From the NCBI RefSeq assembly GCF_002042965.1, contig NZ_MZNT01000007.1, positions 62,001 through 126,000 on the forward strand: 64,000 nt of DNA, given 5' to 3'. The DNA is from Paenibacillus sp. 32352. Lineage in GTDB: Bacteria; Bacillota; Bacilli; Paenibacillales; NBRC-103111. Under the pieces are notes generated by a model. It did not search any database, was not told the DNA's origin, and was given only the letters and a program-made list of their open reading frames with translations. Of this stretch, positions 8,700-17,706 are shown in pieces (position 1 is the first letter of the stretch; each line of letters opens with the position of its first letter). The position numbers and the translations under genes were made by a program.

Positions 8700-9938
8700 T
8701 TAAGTTGGTTCATCCTCCTGTTTCAAGTCAACCAAGTAAAGATTCCCCTTCTTTTGTTCATTGTGAGAGTCAGAGGTAAAGAGAATATGGCGATCATCGT
8801 GACTGAAAATCGGATGCGGATGCACATCCTGTGTCATGAAACTGCTGTTGTGCTGACAAACTTGAGTGATGGACAACCGTCCTTCCTCCCAGTTGGGCTG
8901 ACACAGGTGGATGCTTTTATTATCAATGACTCCGTCGGTCACTAGAAGATCTCCACGGGAAGAGCTTGTGAAGTGTCCGTATGAGTCCATCTCCGGAGAA
9001 AACGACAGCTCCGTCGCTATGCCGCTTTCCAAATCTATCCGCCCGACAAAGCTGATAATGTCATCTTTCTTCTTGCCCTCATCCTTCATGGCTGGATCGT
9101 TAGGTACTCCTTGAGTGCCATGATACAAAACGGCATTTCCTTGGTCTATCCACATTTCATGACAAATCCATAATTCGGATGCGGCATCCGCTTGATCTCG
9201 TACCTTGCTGACTACGCCCGAACGGTTATCAAACAGCCACATCCGTTGTTCAACCATACCTCCTTCATGGTTAAACAAGATCCGATCCGGATTCAGCGGG
9301 TGGAATTGTACATGAGTGACCCACCCTACGTGCGAGCAGCGAATTTCCGATGATCCCGTGTGCGTATCAATCACCAGCAGCCTGGATTCTATAAGCTTCC
9401 TGTACACCTTGTCCCGGATCAGAGTAAACGGATTGCCTTCCCCGACTTCAAATGCGCTCGCGTCAATATAAGGGATGCAGACCCATCGGCCATCCGCGGA
9501 TATATGGGTAAACCCGGTCATGACATGCATTGGCAGCGAATAGATGACTTCGTCTGAAAGTGTGTTAAGATCCATCAAATGAACCCTATTATGCTGAATG
9601 TATAGCAGCTTGTGGCTGCCCGGGTTATAGCTTGGACTCGCTTTGGCTAACCCGCGGTTTAATTGACCATCATAATAGACGTAGCTTTTCATATAGCCGT
9701 CCCTGTTGTCGGTTAACTGCACAGCTATACCGTCCTCGAGCGACATCTTGAACAAATTCGGATGTCCCCCCGACTGATCGCTGATGAACAGCACTTCTTG
9801 GTTATCCGCCGTGAAGCTGCTGCTCGTAAAATAGAGATGATGGTGATTCCCAGGCAAGGAGGTAAGCTGTGTCACGGTCTTCCCCGTTGCTCCGTCTCTG
9901 CGCTGAACGAATTCATGCCGGAAAGTAGAACCTTTCAT
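8700..9938 (-). CDS. ogl: oligogalacturonate lyase, PL22 family
   Basis: A 412-residue cytoplasmic beta-propeller enzyme of polysaccharide lyase family 22. It cleaves unsaturated di- and oligogalacturonates to 5-keto-4-deoxyuronate, the intracellular step of pectin breakdown. Family features: the N-terminal TGKTVTQLTSLPGNHHHLYFT segment, SDQSGGHPNLFKM, SHVGWVTHVQFHP and CHEMW..YHGTQG, the His-rich motifs that build the Mn-binding and catalytic site. Length matches the family (~385-415). RBS AGAGGTG. It is divergent from an AraC-type regulator. Confidence 0.9.
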   Translation of the reverse strand: MKGSTFRHEFVQRRDGATGKTVTQLTSLPGNHHHLYFTSSSFTADNQEVLFISDQSGGHPNLFKMSLEDGIAVQLTDNRDGYMKSYVYYDGQLNRGLAKASPSYNPGSHKLLYIQHNRVHLMDLNTLSDEVIYSLPMHVMTGFTHISADGRWVCIPYIDASAFEVGEGNPFTLIRDKVYRKLIESRLLVIDTHTGSSEIRCSHVGWVTHVQFHPLNPDRILFNHEGGMVEQRMWLFDNRSGVVSKVRDQADAASELWICHEMWIDQGNAVLYHGTQGVPNDPAMKDEGKKKDDIISFVGRIDLESGIATELSFSPEMDSYGHFTSSSRGDLLVTDGVIDNKSIHLCQPNWEEGRLSITQVCQHNSSFMTQDVHPHPIFSHDDRHILFTSDSHNEQKKGNLYLVDLKQEDEPT

Positions 9939-10138
9939 TATAGCACCTCTGATTCAATTAATTTCTTCTATATCCCATCGTTTTCGCAATATTGGCGAAT
10001 AACCGGAATGGTCTTCTCAGCTTCGCTGTACTCATATTACTTGCATAAAGCATAGCTCAGCTGCCGAAAATCATCTTCCTTTATATTGCAGAAATTCACG
10101 TATATTGCTATTCTTTTTTTTGAAGGGGATGGTTTGAA

Positions 10139-11005
10139 TTGGATCCGGATTTGTATAACGACACGGGGCAGTTCCTTTTTAGCTACTTGAATGAGAAAGT
10201 TGTACAACTGAAGCCGCTCCAGCACTATCATAACTCGTTTGAGTTTGATTTTTTCATTAAGGCGGACCTGCACATTTTTTTAAAGGACAATACCTATGCG
10301 ATTCATGACGGGAATTTTTTCTTTATTAACGAGTACGAAATCCATCGGCTGTTTTATAACCCCAATCGTCCCTATGAGAGGTACGTCATCAATTTTAGCA
10401 AAGATTTCATTAAACGATTGTTGTCAGAAGCTGAATTGGTTTCCGTCTTGAAGTGGATCGTGCATGGGGGGCCGCGAAAGGTTGAAACCGATTTAGCGCA
10501 AAGAGAAAGCTTATTATCGCTTTTTTCTAAAATCGGGTATGCTTATTCCCGTTATACGGCCGATCAAGACGCCATTTCGCTGTCCGAAATAAGACTGAAC
10601 CTGCTCTTGCTGCTTATCGAATATCACCGGATAGCCTCCAAACAGCCCGGCGTTCCATCCTCTAACCCTCATATTCAGGCTCTCATCCGATACATCGACG
10701 ACAACTACATGAATCCCATTACATTAGAGCAATTGGAGGTTACTTTCGGTCTAAGCAAATATTATATTTGCCACTTGTTTAAAGAAACGTCCCGATTTAC
10801 CCTATTTGAATATTTGCTGAACCGTCGTGTGATTGAGGCTAAGAAGCTGTTAGAGAATACCGATCAGGATATCATACAAATCGCTTTAAGCTGCGGATTT
10901 CAGAATCTGCAGCACTTTTACCGAATCTTTAAGCGGTCTGCCAAAGTGACTCCGCTTCAATATAGAAAAATACGATCAGCGAGAAACTACGAGCAGGGTC
11001 AATAA
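10139..11005 (+). CDS. AraC-family transcriptional regulator
   Basis: A 288-residue regulator starting with TTG (AAGGGG 10 bp upstream). The N-terminal ~150 residues form a cupin-type ligand domain; the C-terminal ~100 residues carry the double helix-turn-helix (LEQLEVTFGLSKYYICHLF and IIQIALSCGFQNLQHFYRIFKR, then VTPLQYRK). It lies divergent from the oligogalacturonate lyase gene with a 200-bp shared control region, so it probably regulates pectin oligomer catabolism (inference). Confidence 0.9.
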   Translation: MDPDLYNDTGQFLFSYLNEKVVQLKPLQHYHNSFEFDFFIKADLHIFLKDNTYAIHDGNFFFINEYEIHRLFYNPNRPYERYVINFSKDFIKRLLSEAELVSVLKWIVHGGPRKVETDLAQRESLLSLFSKIGYAYSRYTADQDAISLSEIRLNLLLLLIEYHRIASKQPGVPSSNPHIQALIRYIDDNYMNPITLEQLEVTFGLSKYYICHLFKETSRFTLFEYLLNRRVIEAKKLLENTDQDIIQIALSCGFQNLQHFYRIFKRSAKVTPLQYRKIRSARNYEQGQ

Positions 11006-11031
11006 AACTATTTAGGGCTTGTCCTCATTCA

Positions 11032-11075
11032 TGAAACGAGGCTGCCGATTTGCTATCGGCGGCCTCCTCGTTTCA
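11032..11075. terminator. hairpin between convergent araC and garD genes
   Basis: TGAAACGAGG and GCCGAT pair with ATCGGC and CCTCGTTTCA around a short loop. The stem is strong, but no clear T-run follows on either strand, so it is only a possible bidirectional terminator. Confidence 0.45.
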
Positions 11076-11157
11076 ACATGTTCAAATTTTCATAAAGAAT
11101 CCAGCGGGATAATGTTCATCATCTTCCGGACAATCCTTTCTCTGCTAACGAGATTAC

Positions 11158-12693
11158 TTAGGTAACAGGTGCCGGATTGAATAAAGCCAAATCATTGTGC
11201 AGCCCCCAATGGTCCGCCCATGTTTTCTTCCTTCCGCTAGCGATATCCAGAATGAGACGGAACAGCTCCCAGCCCACCTCTTCAATGGTCGCTTCTCCAG
11301 TCGCAATGGTTCCCGCATTCAGATCGATCAGATCATGCCACTGCTCCGCCAAAGCATTTCTCGTAGACACTTTGATGACAGGAGCGGCAGCTAAGCCATA
11401 GGGTGTGCCGCGGCCGGTTGTAAACACCTGCACATTGATACCGGAAGCCAACTGCAATGTACCGCATACGAAATCACTTGCAGGCGTTGCCGCGAACAGC
11501 AGACCTTTACCGACAGCTCTTTCGCCTGGTGACAGTACGCCAACAATCGGACTCGTGCCCGATTTCACGATGGATCCGAGTGACTTCTCGACGATGTTGG
11601 CTAGCCCGCCTTTTTTATTACCGGGTGAAGGATTCGCGCTGCGATCGACCCTGCCGTTCTGCAGGTAATCGTCATACCATTGCATTTCACGGATCAAAGC
11701 CCGGCCGACCGCCTCATTAGCGGCTCGCTGTGTCAACAAGTGGATAGCATCCCTGACTTCCGTCACCTCAGAGAACATTACCGTAGCCCCTGCGCGCACT
11801 AATAAATCTGCCGCGTAACCGACGGCCGGATTCGCGGTAATCCCTGAGAAGGCATCGCTTCCGCCGCATTGCAGGCCGACAACCAGCGCTGATGCGGGAC
11901 AGGTGACGCGCTTTCTTCGATTTAATCTATCGAGCCGTTCCTCCGCCATCGTCATAATCATGTTTACCATAGGAATAAAACCGTGATTCTCCTGTAAGGT
12001 AATGATCCTGCCGGAATCTTTGTCAGGCACCAAGCGTTCGGGCAGCAGCTTTTCGCATCCGAGCCCTATCACCAGCAGTTCTCCGCCAAAGTTCGGGTTC
12101 AATGCGATATTCTGGATCGTACGAATGGGAATGATAGCGTCCGGCGCATCGATCGCCACCCCGCAGCCGTAAGTGTGAGTAAGGGCTATAACATCCTCGA
12201 CATTAGGATATCGCGGCAGCAGCTCTTCTTTAATCTTCTTTACTGCATAATGAAGCACGCCGGCCACGCATTGCACACTGGTTGTTATTCCCAAAATATT
12301 TTTCGTTCCAACGGTACCATCCTTATTCAAATATCCCTCGAATGTATACCCTTCCAAAGGTGGAAGCGCTTCCGGCACGGCGCTTGCTATCGGTAAATCC
12401 TCCAATCCCGGAGGCTTAGGCAATCTCACCATCGTTTCTTCGATCCAGCTGCCCCTTTTAATCGATCTCATCGCATATCCGATGACCTCGCCGTAGCGAA
12501 TGATGCCTTCATCTTGAGCGATATCTGTAAGAGCTACCTTATGTCCTTGCGGAACCTGTTGAAGAAGCTTAAGGCCGCATGGGAATACGGTTCCTTCCGG
12601 TAAACCTCGTGTGTTGACAACAATAGCAATATTGTCCTTTGGATTCACTTTGATATACAGCGGCTCCTCAGCTTCCGAACGTTGTCCAGCCAT
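11158..12693 (-). CDS. garD: galactarate dehydratase (UxaA/GarD family)
   Basis: A 511-residue dehydratase. The N-terminal SAF-like domain (~residues 1-95) and the large C-terminal UxaA-type domain (motifs [76 protein letters not shown]) match galactarate/altronate dehydratases. The length fits B. subtilis GarD (510) better than altronate dehydratase UxaA (~495), so galactarate to 5-dehydro-4-deoxyglucarate is the preferred reaction. Galactarate is the oxidation product of galacturonate, fitting the pectin context. It is divergent from a LysR regulator. Altronate dehydratase remains possible. Confidence 0.82.
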   Translation of the reverse strand: MAGQRSEAEEPLYIKVNPKDNIAIVVNTRGLPEGTVFPCGLKLLQQVPQGHKVALTDIAQDEGIIRYGEVIGYAMRSIKRGSWIEETMVRLPKPPGLEDLPIASAVPEALPPLEGYTFEGYLNKDGTVGTKNILGITTSVQCVAGVLHYAVKKIKEELLPRYPNVEDVIALTHTYGCGVAIDAPDAIIPIRTIQNIALNPNFGGELLVIGLGCEKLLPERLVPDKDSGRIITLQENHGFIPMVNMIMTMAEERLDRLNRRKRVTCPASALVVGLQCGGSDAFSGITANPAVGYAADLLVRAGATVMFSEVTEVRDAIHLLTQRAANEAVGRALIREMQWYDDYLQNGRVDRSANPSPGNKKGGLANIVEKSLGSIVKSGTSPIVGVLSPGERAVGKGLLFAATPASDFVCGTLQLASGINVQVFTTGRGTPYGLAAAPVIKVSTRNALAEQWHDLIDLNAGTIATGEATIEEVGWELFRLILDIASGRKKTWADHWGLHNDLALFNPAPVT

Positions 12694-12730
12694 GATAACG
12701 ATCCCCTCTCAGCATAGCACTTGTTCTAGA

Positions 12731-12747
12731 ATTAATCTCATAGTAAT
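12731..12747. promoter_or_regulatory. candidate LysR operator between garD and lysR-type gene
   Basis: ATTA-N9-TAAT (12731-12747) is an interrupted dyad containing a T-N11-A arrangement, as expected for a LysR-type regulator site. It lies in the short divergent intergenic region, about 75 bp upstream of the regulator start. AT-richness makes chance occurrence likely enough to keep confidence low. Confidence 0.35.
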
Positions 12748-12822
12748 CTGTTATTAGCAATTAGTAAAAGTGATATAAATTAGTTTACTCTTAAAAACAT
12801 TAAGAGCTGCGAGGCGTTGAAC

Positions 12823-13770
12823 ATGGACTTGAAACAGCTGGAGTATATGATCCAAATTGCGGAGGATAACAATATTACCAAGGCTGCGGATAAGCTGTAC
12901 ATGACACAATCCGCTTTAAATCAACAGCTCCTGAAGCTAGAGAAAGAATTGGGGGCACAGTTGTTCGTTCGTTCCAAAAGCAATTGGCATCTGACGCAAG
13001 TTGGAAAGATCTATATAGAGAACGCCAAAAAAATCCTATACATCAAAAAAGAGACCTACAGACAAATCCATGATTTGCTGGACCTTCAAGAAGGCAAACT
13101 ATCGATCGGCTTGACCCCGGAACGAGGTACCGACATGTTTGCTTCTATTTATCCGGTTTTTTACAAAAAATATCCCAAGGTTACGATCGAGCCCCTGGAA
13201 ATGCCCGTAAAAAAGCAGCAATATGAAATATCCCTAGGAAATCTGGATATAGGCTTTGTCACGCTCCAGGATTTTCAAAAAACGAAGGATACTTATATTC
13301 CTATATGTTCGGAGGAAATCATTCTGGGTGTTCCCAGCTCCCATCCACTTGCATGTCGCGGAGGCAAATTAGGTGAACGGCTTCCCGTGACTAATCTGGA
13401 GCCTTTCGAGCATGATTCATTTGCCGTCATGCAGCAAGGTTCCACGCTTAGGGAAATCTACGACCAGCTCCTGGCCGAAGATAACATCGCACCTCCCATT
13501 TTATTGGAAACCAGGAGCTGCAAAACTTTGTATGAAATGATCGCCGAGGGGATATGCTGTTCCATAATTCCCATTAGTTACGCCAAGCCTGGACCGAATG
13601 TCTCCTACTTCTCCCTTCAACAGAATCCGGTTTGGGACATCGCCGCCAGCTACAAAAAAGACAGTTATTTAAGTCAAGCGGCTAAAGATTTGATCGCGAT
13701 GTGTACCGATTATTGGCTGCAAAAAATGAATAAGCTGAGGGGAAATGAAAAAGCCGGTTATCGTGGATAG
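12823..13770 (+). CDS. LysR-family transcriptional regulator
   Basis: A 315-residue LysR-type regulator. The winged helix-turn-helix is at residues ~1-60 (LEYMIQIAEDNNITKAADKLYMTQSALNQQLLKLEKELGAQLFVR) and the rest is a periplasmic-binding-like effector domain. The ATG at 12823 is preferred to the in-frame TTG at 12817 because GAGG lies 8 bp upstream and LysR proteins usually start MDLKQL. It is divergent from garD and probably controls it in response to galactarate or glucarate (inference). Confidence 0.9.
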   Translation: MDLKQLEYMIQIAEDNNITKAADKLYMTQSALNQQLLKLEKELGAQLFVRSKSNWHLTQVGKIYIENAKKILYIKKETYRQIHDLLDLQEGKLSIGLTPERGTDMFASIYPVFYKKYPKVTIEPLEMPVKKQQYEISLGNLDIGFVTLQDFQKTKDTYIPICSEEIILGVPSSHPLACRGGKLGERLPVTNLEPFEHDSFAVMQQGSTLREIYDQLLAEDNIAPPILLETRSCKTLYEMIAEGICCSIIPISYAKPGPNVSYFSLQQNPVWDIAASYKKDSYLSQAAKDLIAMCTDYWLQKMNKLRGNEKAGYRG

Positions 13771-13777
13771 CCGGCTT
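13751..13777 (+). terminator. hairpin overlapping the end of the LysR gene
   Basis: AAGCCGGTTATC pairs with GATAGCCGGCTT with one bulge. The stem includes the last codons and stop of the LysR gene. The downstream tail (TTGATATC) is poor in T, so termination may be weak. Confidence 0.5.
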
Positions 13778-13850
13778 GATATCTCTTATATGGAACATAA
13801 TAAAAAATACTATGTTTTCCATTACAATAGATATGATGATCCTAGAATTT

Positions 13851-14825
13851 TTAGTTTATAGAATTCTCTTCGCACCACTCTCTCAGAAACTGGAGGTTCT
13901 TATTAAAGTAGTGATCATCTTGCCACGCTCCCCAAACTTTCGAGTTGCCCGTATGTAGTCCCATTAACCAGATCTCTCTGATTGCAACAAAAGTAGGAAC
14001 TGCTTCAAGCTCACACTGAGAAAGCTTTTTATTTTTCTGGTAAGACTCTAGGAAAAGATCCCATAATTCATTCTTAAACTTATCTTTTTCTCGTCCTCGG
14101 ACTTTTGCCCATAGGAAAACGGATATATCATAGGCTCTCCAGCCAGGCCCGGCACAATCGAAATCAAAATGCATCAAGCCGCCATCATGGAAATGCACAT
14201 TCCCTCCATGAAGGTCCCCATGACATACTCCCCAGCTTAGATCAGAAGAAAATCCATGGATACGGTTCTTTAGTAGCAAAGACAATGATTCCAGATATTC
14301 TACATCCTCCGGTCTATGGATTAACAAAGGTCTAATCGATTGAAGAGGCTTTGTCAGCAAATGATCCAGATCTAATTCAAATCTTTGGTGACCGCTGTGG
14401 AATTCATCCATAACCACATGCATCTTGGCAACTTCTTCACCATATAATGAACAACTTTCTTTACTATTCGAATATCCACCCTCAGCATAGGTAAATAACA
14501 CCGCGTAGCGCGGCCCTTCCGGGGCTTTCAATTCTGTATGGTAACCGCCATCCTTCTTTTCGACGGGAAAAGAAACCGGGATTCCATTTGATAGTAAGTG
14601 ATTTAACAAATTAATCTCAAATTCAATGTCACTTATAGATCGCCAGTTAACTTTGTATATTCGAAGTATGTATTTCTTGTCATTTGCGATTACTATATAA
14701 GTATCATTAAGCCCATTACTGATAAAACGGCATTCTAGGATATCTCCAATATTATAAATATCATGAATGAATGGCACTAAAGCATCTGAAGATACGACAG
14801 AATGACTAATTGCCAGTTTAACCAT
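13851..14825 (-). CDS. APH/ChoK-type phosphotransferase
   Basis: A 324-residue kinase-fold protein of the aminoglycoside phosphotransferase/homoserine kinase-like family. The ATP lobe includes YILRIYKVNWRS; the catalytic loop is HGDLHGGNVHFH and the metal-binding motif is DFDCAGPGWRAYD. The start at 14825 (third codon of the longer frame) is chosen because AGGGGG then sits 6 bp upstream rather than touching the ATG. Such proteins phosphorylate hydroxylated small molecules (homoserine, choline, sugars, antibiotics); the substrate cannot be told. It is convergent to the LysR gene. Confidence 0.8.
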   Translation of the reverse strand: MVKLAISHSVVSSDALVPFIHDIYNIGDILECRFISNGLNDTYIVIANDKKYILRIYKVNWRSISDIEFEINLLNHLLSNGIPVSFPVEKKDGGYHTELKAPEGPRYAVLFTYAEGGYSNSKESCSLYGEEVAKMHVVMDEFHSGHQRFELDLDHLLTKPLQSIRPLLIHRPEDVEYLESLSLLLKNRIHGFSSDLSWGVCHGDLHGGNVHFHDGGLMHFDFDCAGPGWRAYDISVFLWAKVRGREKDKFKNELWDLFLESYQKNKKLSQCELEAVPTFVAIREIWLMGLHTGNSKVWGAWQDDHYFNKNLQFLREWCEENSIN

Positions 14826-14986
14826 ACTCATCCCCCTACCCTTTTTATGTGTACTTCCCGAAAGTTCAGGGATTAATTTCCAGAACTTATAGTAATAGTA
14901 TCACTATTTTACGTTTGATAGTAGGGAAAGAAATATTATACTTATCATTTGTTAAAAATGTTTGGAATCAAAACTGCAAGATAAAT

Positions 14987-15021
14987 AAGCAGCAGCCTCT
15001 CCCCTTCGGGAAAGGCCGCTT
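14987..15021 (-). terminator. rho-independent terminator of DUF3892 gene
   Basis: On the minus strand AAGCGGCCTTTCCC pairs imperfectly with GGGAGAGGCTGCTT around GAAG, then ATTTATC. The stem is strong and the T-tract short. Confidence 0.6.
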
Positions 15022-15036
15022 GTTCAAAGTCATCAT

Positions 15037-15780
15037 TTAGAAGCGAGGCAAATTCGACAAGTTGTTGGAAGGATCGCCGTCAGGGTAGGATCTCAGCGTT
15101 TTTTGGCCTTCCCGGTTTTTCCCGGTGTTGACGTCCTCGATCAAATCCGCTTCAGCCATTGCGATCGCTTGTGCGATATCCGCCACCGAACCATCCTGGA
15201 ACTTCACGGCGCTGATGCCGCCGTCGCTGTAGCGAACGGCCGCGATAATCTTTTTGTTCGGGTCGATAGTATGCGGCCCTTTGCCGTACTGGGTACCGTC
15301 GCGCATAAACGTCCCATATTGGATGGGCTGACCGTTCGGGCCATAACCCGTATAGCCTCCTTGAAACCCGACATTGCGGGCATCCGCATTATTAATTCCG
15401 GTATTTCTTTGGCCGTACTCCGCCTGCGGGTTTCCGGATGAGCCAGGCACGGGCATTGGGCTGCCCGCAAAGGTTTGAGTACCAACATTGCTGGATTGAG
15501 GCATATACGAACTACTACCGTTGGTTTGCCCATTTGGGTTGAAGCTTGCATATTGCGGGATAGGCTGGCCATTCCAGGCAAAATTGCCATTGTGGGTCGG
15601 CTCAACGGCATTTTCGTAATCGCGGTCAGCACCGTACTGCGTGCCGGAAGGCCAGCTGGATGTACCTGATGTCATTCCGTTCCAGGCAGTAGTTCCGCCT
15701 GTCATGCCTGTTTCCATTACGTTTCCTGTGGACATAGCGTTGTCCATCGGATAAGACGAACCTCTTCGACGTCTTGGCAT
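15037..15780 (-). CDS. Gly/Asn-rich protein with C-terminal DUF3892 domain
   Basis: A 247-residue protein. After a basic start (MPRRRRGSS) residues ~12-170 are low-complexity, rich in Gly, Asn, Ser, Thr and Tyr, likely disordered. The last ~75 residues match the DUF3892 pattern: IIAAVRYSDGGISAVKFQDG, then AIAMAEADLIEDVNTGKNREG and LRSYPDGDPSNNLSNLPRF. The domain's function is unknown. Composition and the neighbouring germination genes suggest a spore-layer protein, but this is inference. RBS GAGGAGGG lies 9-10 bp upstream. Confidence 0.75.
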   Translation of the reverse strand: MPRRRRGSSYPMDNAMSTGNVMETGMTGGTTAWNGMTSGTSSWPSGTQYGADRDYENAVEPTHNGNFAWNGQPIPQYASFNPNGQTNGSSSYMPQSSNVGTQTFAGSPMPVPGSSGNPQAEYGQRNTGINNADARNVGFQGGYTGYGPNGQPIQYGTFMRDGTQYGKGPHTIDPNKKIIAAVRYSDGGISAVKFQDGSVADIAQAIAMAEADLIEDVNTGKNREGQKTLRSYPDGDPSNNLSNLPRF

Positions 15781-15880
15781 AATAGATCATCCCTCCTCTT
15801 TAAGGTATACCCATAGCATGTCTCCTTTTTTACAAGCTATACCCCTATGTCCTTCCCTTTCCCAATTTGTTAACCAATTG

Positions 15881-15908
15881 AAAAAAGCCCTGACAGAATG
15901 CCAGAGCT
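15881..15908 (-). terminator. rho-independent terminator of GyrI-like gene
   Basis: A 10-bp stem with two G-U pairs (AGCTCTGGCA against TGTCAGGGCT) and a TTC loop is followed by six T on the minus strand. Confidence 0.85.
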
Positions 15909-15921
15909 CCCCGCTTTAATC

Positions 15922-16398
15922 CTAGCCCTTGGATGGAAAATAGATGTCAATTTGGGAATTATCATTCTCTAATGCATGAATATCCGTCCAATATTCGATA
16001 TCGATCGGTCTTTCGCCATGGGTATTATTGATATATTCATAAGTCGCACTGATCTGCGACTCGGGTCCTTGATGGACAACCTTCGTATAACGGCCGGGAA
16101 GCAGAGTATGAGTGATCATGCCTTTGGGTATTTCGCCGTAGGAGGATACTTCATAAGCGACTACATGCCGATAAGGGACGTGAGGAGTCCATTGACCTTC
16201 ATGACAATAATCCTGAAGCAAATAGATTCCGTCCCCTTCCCGGTTCTCGATTTCATTCCTCTGAGCAGCCAAGCTTTCACGCAATGTCATGACAATCTTG
16301 GTCTCTAGAACATTGTGCAGACTTTCCATGATTGAAAATCCAACGAGCTTGATCTCTTCTCTGTCCAATACTTCGTCTTGATAGGTTTGCATATTCAC
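15922..16398 (-). CDS. GyrI-like small-molecule-binding protein
   Basis: A 158-residue soluble protein with the GyrI-like/AraC effector-binding fold: VGFSIMESL..., a central PYRHVVAYEVSS and the terminal pattern LLPGRYTKVVHQGPESQISATYEYI..PIDIEYWTDI. These domains bind hydrophobic or cationic ligands, alone or as sensors for regulators. No DNA-binding domain is present. The N-terminal MNMQTYQDE offers two ATG starts. It stands alone between terminators. Confidence 0.75.
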   Translation of the reverse strand: MNMQTYQDEVLDREEIKLVGFSIMESLHNVLETKIVMTLRESLAAQRNEIENREGDGIYLLQDYCHEGQWTPHVPYRHVVAYEVSSYGEIPKGMITHTLLPGRYTKVVHQGPESQISATYEYINNTHGERPIDIEYWTDIHALENDNSQIDIYFPSKG

Positions 16399-16475
16399 AT
16401 TCCTCCCGATTGGTTGGTAAATATACCCATATCCAGAATAGCGAATATATGTTCTCTTGTAAAGCTATATTTGGC

Positions 16476-16515
16476 ATAAAAAAAAAGAGCCGCGTCCTAG
16501 CCAATGATCCGGCCC
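16476..16515 (-). terminator. terminator of the ger operon
   Basis: GGGCCG pairs with CGGCTC across a ~17-base loop on the minus strand, followed by nine T. It directly follows the gerC-type gene. Confidence 0.7.
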
Positions 16516-16530
16516 TACCCTATTGAATTG

Positions 16531-17706
16531 TTATCCCTTCTTGGTCGCTGTCGTACCGAACTCAAGTATTTTTACATCAACCTTAACGCTGATCACCGAA
16601 CGGCTGAAGATGTCATCCCAATTCTCCTTAACCTTATTCCAAAGCTTTGGATTTTGAATTTGAAGCTTCTTGCCAAAATCCGCCACATCGGCTTTAAATG
16701 TTTTTTGTGTTTTGCTAAGCGCCTTTTGAACCAATTTTTCAACGGATTCCTTGGCTGCAAGCTCCGCCCTTGAGATGAATTCCTTATCAAAAGCATTACC
16801 GGGATAAACCCAATCCTCTCGGAGACGACCTTCTATATTCAGCTCGACAGCAAAATCAATCTTGTCGCCAAGAGATTGCGGCGAAATGGTTCTATTTAAT
16901 TTATGGACCTCAAAGACGATGGCGTTCCCGCTTTTCGGGTCTATTCCTTTAACTACACCCTGTCTTTTATGATCCGGATAAAGGAAGTTTAGCCCTGTTG
17001 TTTCTTCCTCGGTTAACCAGCCAACCATTTTTCCAGTTTTTCCTTTAATTACGGCGGCCCCTGCCAATTTGGCCTCTCTTTCCGTTGTCGATACTTTCTG
17101 AATGACAAAGCTATTTTTTCCAGTCAGCTTTTCCGACAGATCCCCTAGTTTTAAGGATGGCGGCATACTTAAAGACTTATGGTAATCTTCCGTCATGCCC
17201 TTTAATTTAAGCGCGGGGTTGGTCGCAATCCCTTCCTTTTCTAATACTTGGACGGTCGGTCCTTGAGCTATCAACACGGGCATCGACCTTCTTGTCTCAC
17301 TATTTCGCAATAAGAAATTAACGATATTTCTCAAATCAATCGATTTGGCCACTTCCTCGTTGATAACTATAATTCTTAAATGCTCGTAGCTCGGGATACG
17401 AGACAAGCGCGTCGATATCTCGTTGACGTTTTCAAAAACTTGTTCCCCAGTACTGGTCAGGTTTACATATGATTTTTTCGACTTCACGCCTCCCTTGGAA
17501 GAGAATTGTTCGGGAATGGCAAAATGATGAGTCATGGAAATCCTCTGCCCCTCCCTTCCGGTGGTGTCCGTTTTTTTATCAGCCATATCAAATCCGATAC
17601 CGAGAGTGATCCCTACTTCTTCGATTTCTACCCGGTCCCAGCATCCAATTAACGTCACCAGGCTAAGGAAAGCGAAGGCAATCCGTATTATACTAGAACC
17701 TCTCAA
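16531..17706 (-). CDS. Ger(x)C family germinant receptor lipoprotein
   Basis: A 391-residue C subunit of a nutrient germinant receptor. The signal peptide ends in the lipobox LIGC followed by WDRVEIE, and the rest matches the Ger(x)C family (ISMTHHFAIPEQF, the repeated alpha/beta domains and a C-terminal domain). It would be anchored to the spore inner membrane and assemble with the A and B subunits. The longer frame from 17739 is rejected: a TTG at 17704-17706 has GAGGAGG 8 bp upstream and overlaps the stop of the B gene as TTGA, giving translational coupling and a proper signal peptide. Confidence 0.9.
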   Translation of the reverse strand: MRGSSIIRIAFAFLSLVTLIGCWDRVEIEEVGITLGIGFDMADKKTDTTGREGQRISMTHHFAIPEQFSSKGGVKSKKSYVNLTSTGEQVFENVNEISTRLSRIPSYEHLRIIVINEEVAKSIDLRNIVNFLLRNSETRRSMPVLIAQGPTVQVLEKEGIATNPALKLKGMTEDYHKSLSMPPSLKLGDLSEKLTGKNSFVIQKVSTTEREAKLAGAAVIKGKTGKMVGWLTEEETTGLNFLYPDHKRQGVVKGIDPKSGNAIVFEVHKLNRTISPQSLGDKIDFAVELNIEGRLREDWVYPGNAFDKEFISRAELAAKESVEKLVQKALSKTQKTFKADVADFGKKLQIQNPKLWNKVKENWDDIFSRSVISVKVDVKILEFGTTATKKG

